DNA of 64,000 nt from an uncultured Eubacteriales bacterium (GTDB lineage: Bacteria > Bacillota > Clostridia > Oscillospirales > Oscillospiraceae). The stretch is from the NCBI GenBank assembly GCA_958402445.1, contig CATXTO010000006.1:1-64000 (forward strand), given 5' to 3'. Below the pieces are notes generated by a model, which saw only the letters and a program-made list of their open reading frames with translations, was not told the DNA's origin and made no database searches. A program made the position numbers and the translations under genes. Position 1 is the first letter of the stretch. Each line of letters starts with the position of its first letter. Shown piece by piece: positions 63,857 to 64,000 of the stretch.

Positions 63857-64000
63857 TTGCTGCGTCTTCCTTTCTATCTTCTTTTGCCTGCCGTTCCAGG
63901 CGCTCCCGTTCCGCCTGCGACAGGCGGAGATACTGGGGAATTAACTGATCGGGGTCCCCGGAAACACCGGTCTGAATCGCCTGCCGGGCTGCCAAGGCCA
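63849..64000 (-). CDS. tsaB: TsaB C-terminus (tRNA threonylcarbamoyladenosine synthesis), partial
   Basis: The last 50 codons of a gene that starts beyond the window. The reading [20 protein letters not shown] matches the typical C-terminal P-x-YLR-x-SQAERE signature of TsaB, the scaffold subunit that works with TsaD and TsaE on t6A37 modification. The stop (63849-63851) overlaps the upp start region by eight bases, so translation may be coupled. Confidence is limited by the short length. Confidence 0.7.
   Translation of the reverse strand, partial: ALAARQAIQTGVSGDPDQLIPQYLRLSQAERERLERQAKEDRKEDAANG

Overview
The window looks like chromosome of a gut-type, endospore-lineage Clostridia, most likely Oscillospiraceae. 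This rests on moderate-to-high GC core genes, strong AGGAGG ribosome sites with frequent GTG/TTG starts, a BofA-type sporulation protein, a pyrophosphate-type phosphofructokinase, SLH-anchored surface proteins and lower-ligand cobalamin genes. No 16S or marker gene is present, so the placement is an inference.

Bases 1 to about 6033 are an AT-richer, decayed integrated element. It holds an operon (lipoprotein, ECF sigma factor, membrane protein, broken ABC ATPase), a cluster of inverted repeats that could be a transfer origin, a dead IS1182-type insertion sequence that cut a ParB-like gene, and a retron-like reverse transcriptase preceded by a one-helix membrane protein. It ends at a 62-nt 3' fragment of tRNA-Ala(GGC), the usual scar of a tRNA-targeting integrase. 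The reverse transcriptase has the retron hallmarks NAxxH and VTG but is frameshifted exactly at its YVDD motif.

Bases 6350-8733 (minus strand) encode an AgrC/AgrA-like two-component system with an unrecognised first gene. Bases 9160-19248 are a polymorphic-toxin locus: a giant secreted RHS protein ending in an LHH-type HNH nuclease, its putative immunity gene, a second promoterless RHS tip with another toxin end and immunity gene, and a third truncated tip followed by a HINT (self-cleaving pretoxin) remnant. The three tips share a nearly identical DNA segment, which fits toxin switching by recombination. A TPR-YwqG protein follows.

Bases 21187-27078 hold a large SLH-anchored subtilisin and a winged-helix regulator. 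Bases 27446-34007 (minus) hold tRNA-Gly and an operon of topoisomerase IV-like ParE/ParC, a YitT protein and a transglutaminase-like lipoprotein that lacks its catalytic residues. TldD/TldE follow on the plus strand, TldE being broken at a C7 run. Then come a 4x[4Fe-4S] ferredoxin, a zinc-ribbon membrane protein, a small lipoprotein, a phosphatase-acetyltransferase fusion, and a PyrF homologue whose catalytic lysine is methionine.

Bases 42080-46677 are a tightly overlapping cobalamin lower-ligand operon (CobT, CobU, CobS, a CobU-like paralogue and a CobC-like phosphatase, led by a TIM-barrel protein and a GNAT enzyme). Next are tRNA-Arg(CCG) with a small AT-rich island carrying a DUF4417 gene, two peptidases (PepF, M18), a heterodimeric ABC exporter, BofA, glycolytic fba and PPi-pfk read divergently, a lipoprotein serpin, a purine-type phosphoribosyltransferase, an M50 protease, upp, and the 3' end of tsaB. 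Four genes are interrupted: the IS transposase by a stop codon, and RHS, RT and tldE each by a single-base frameshift. Two of those lie at homopolymers (A5, C7), so sequencing error must be considered there.
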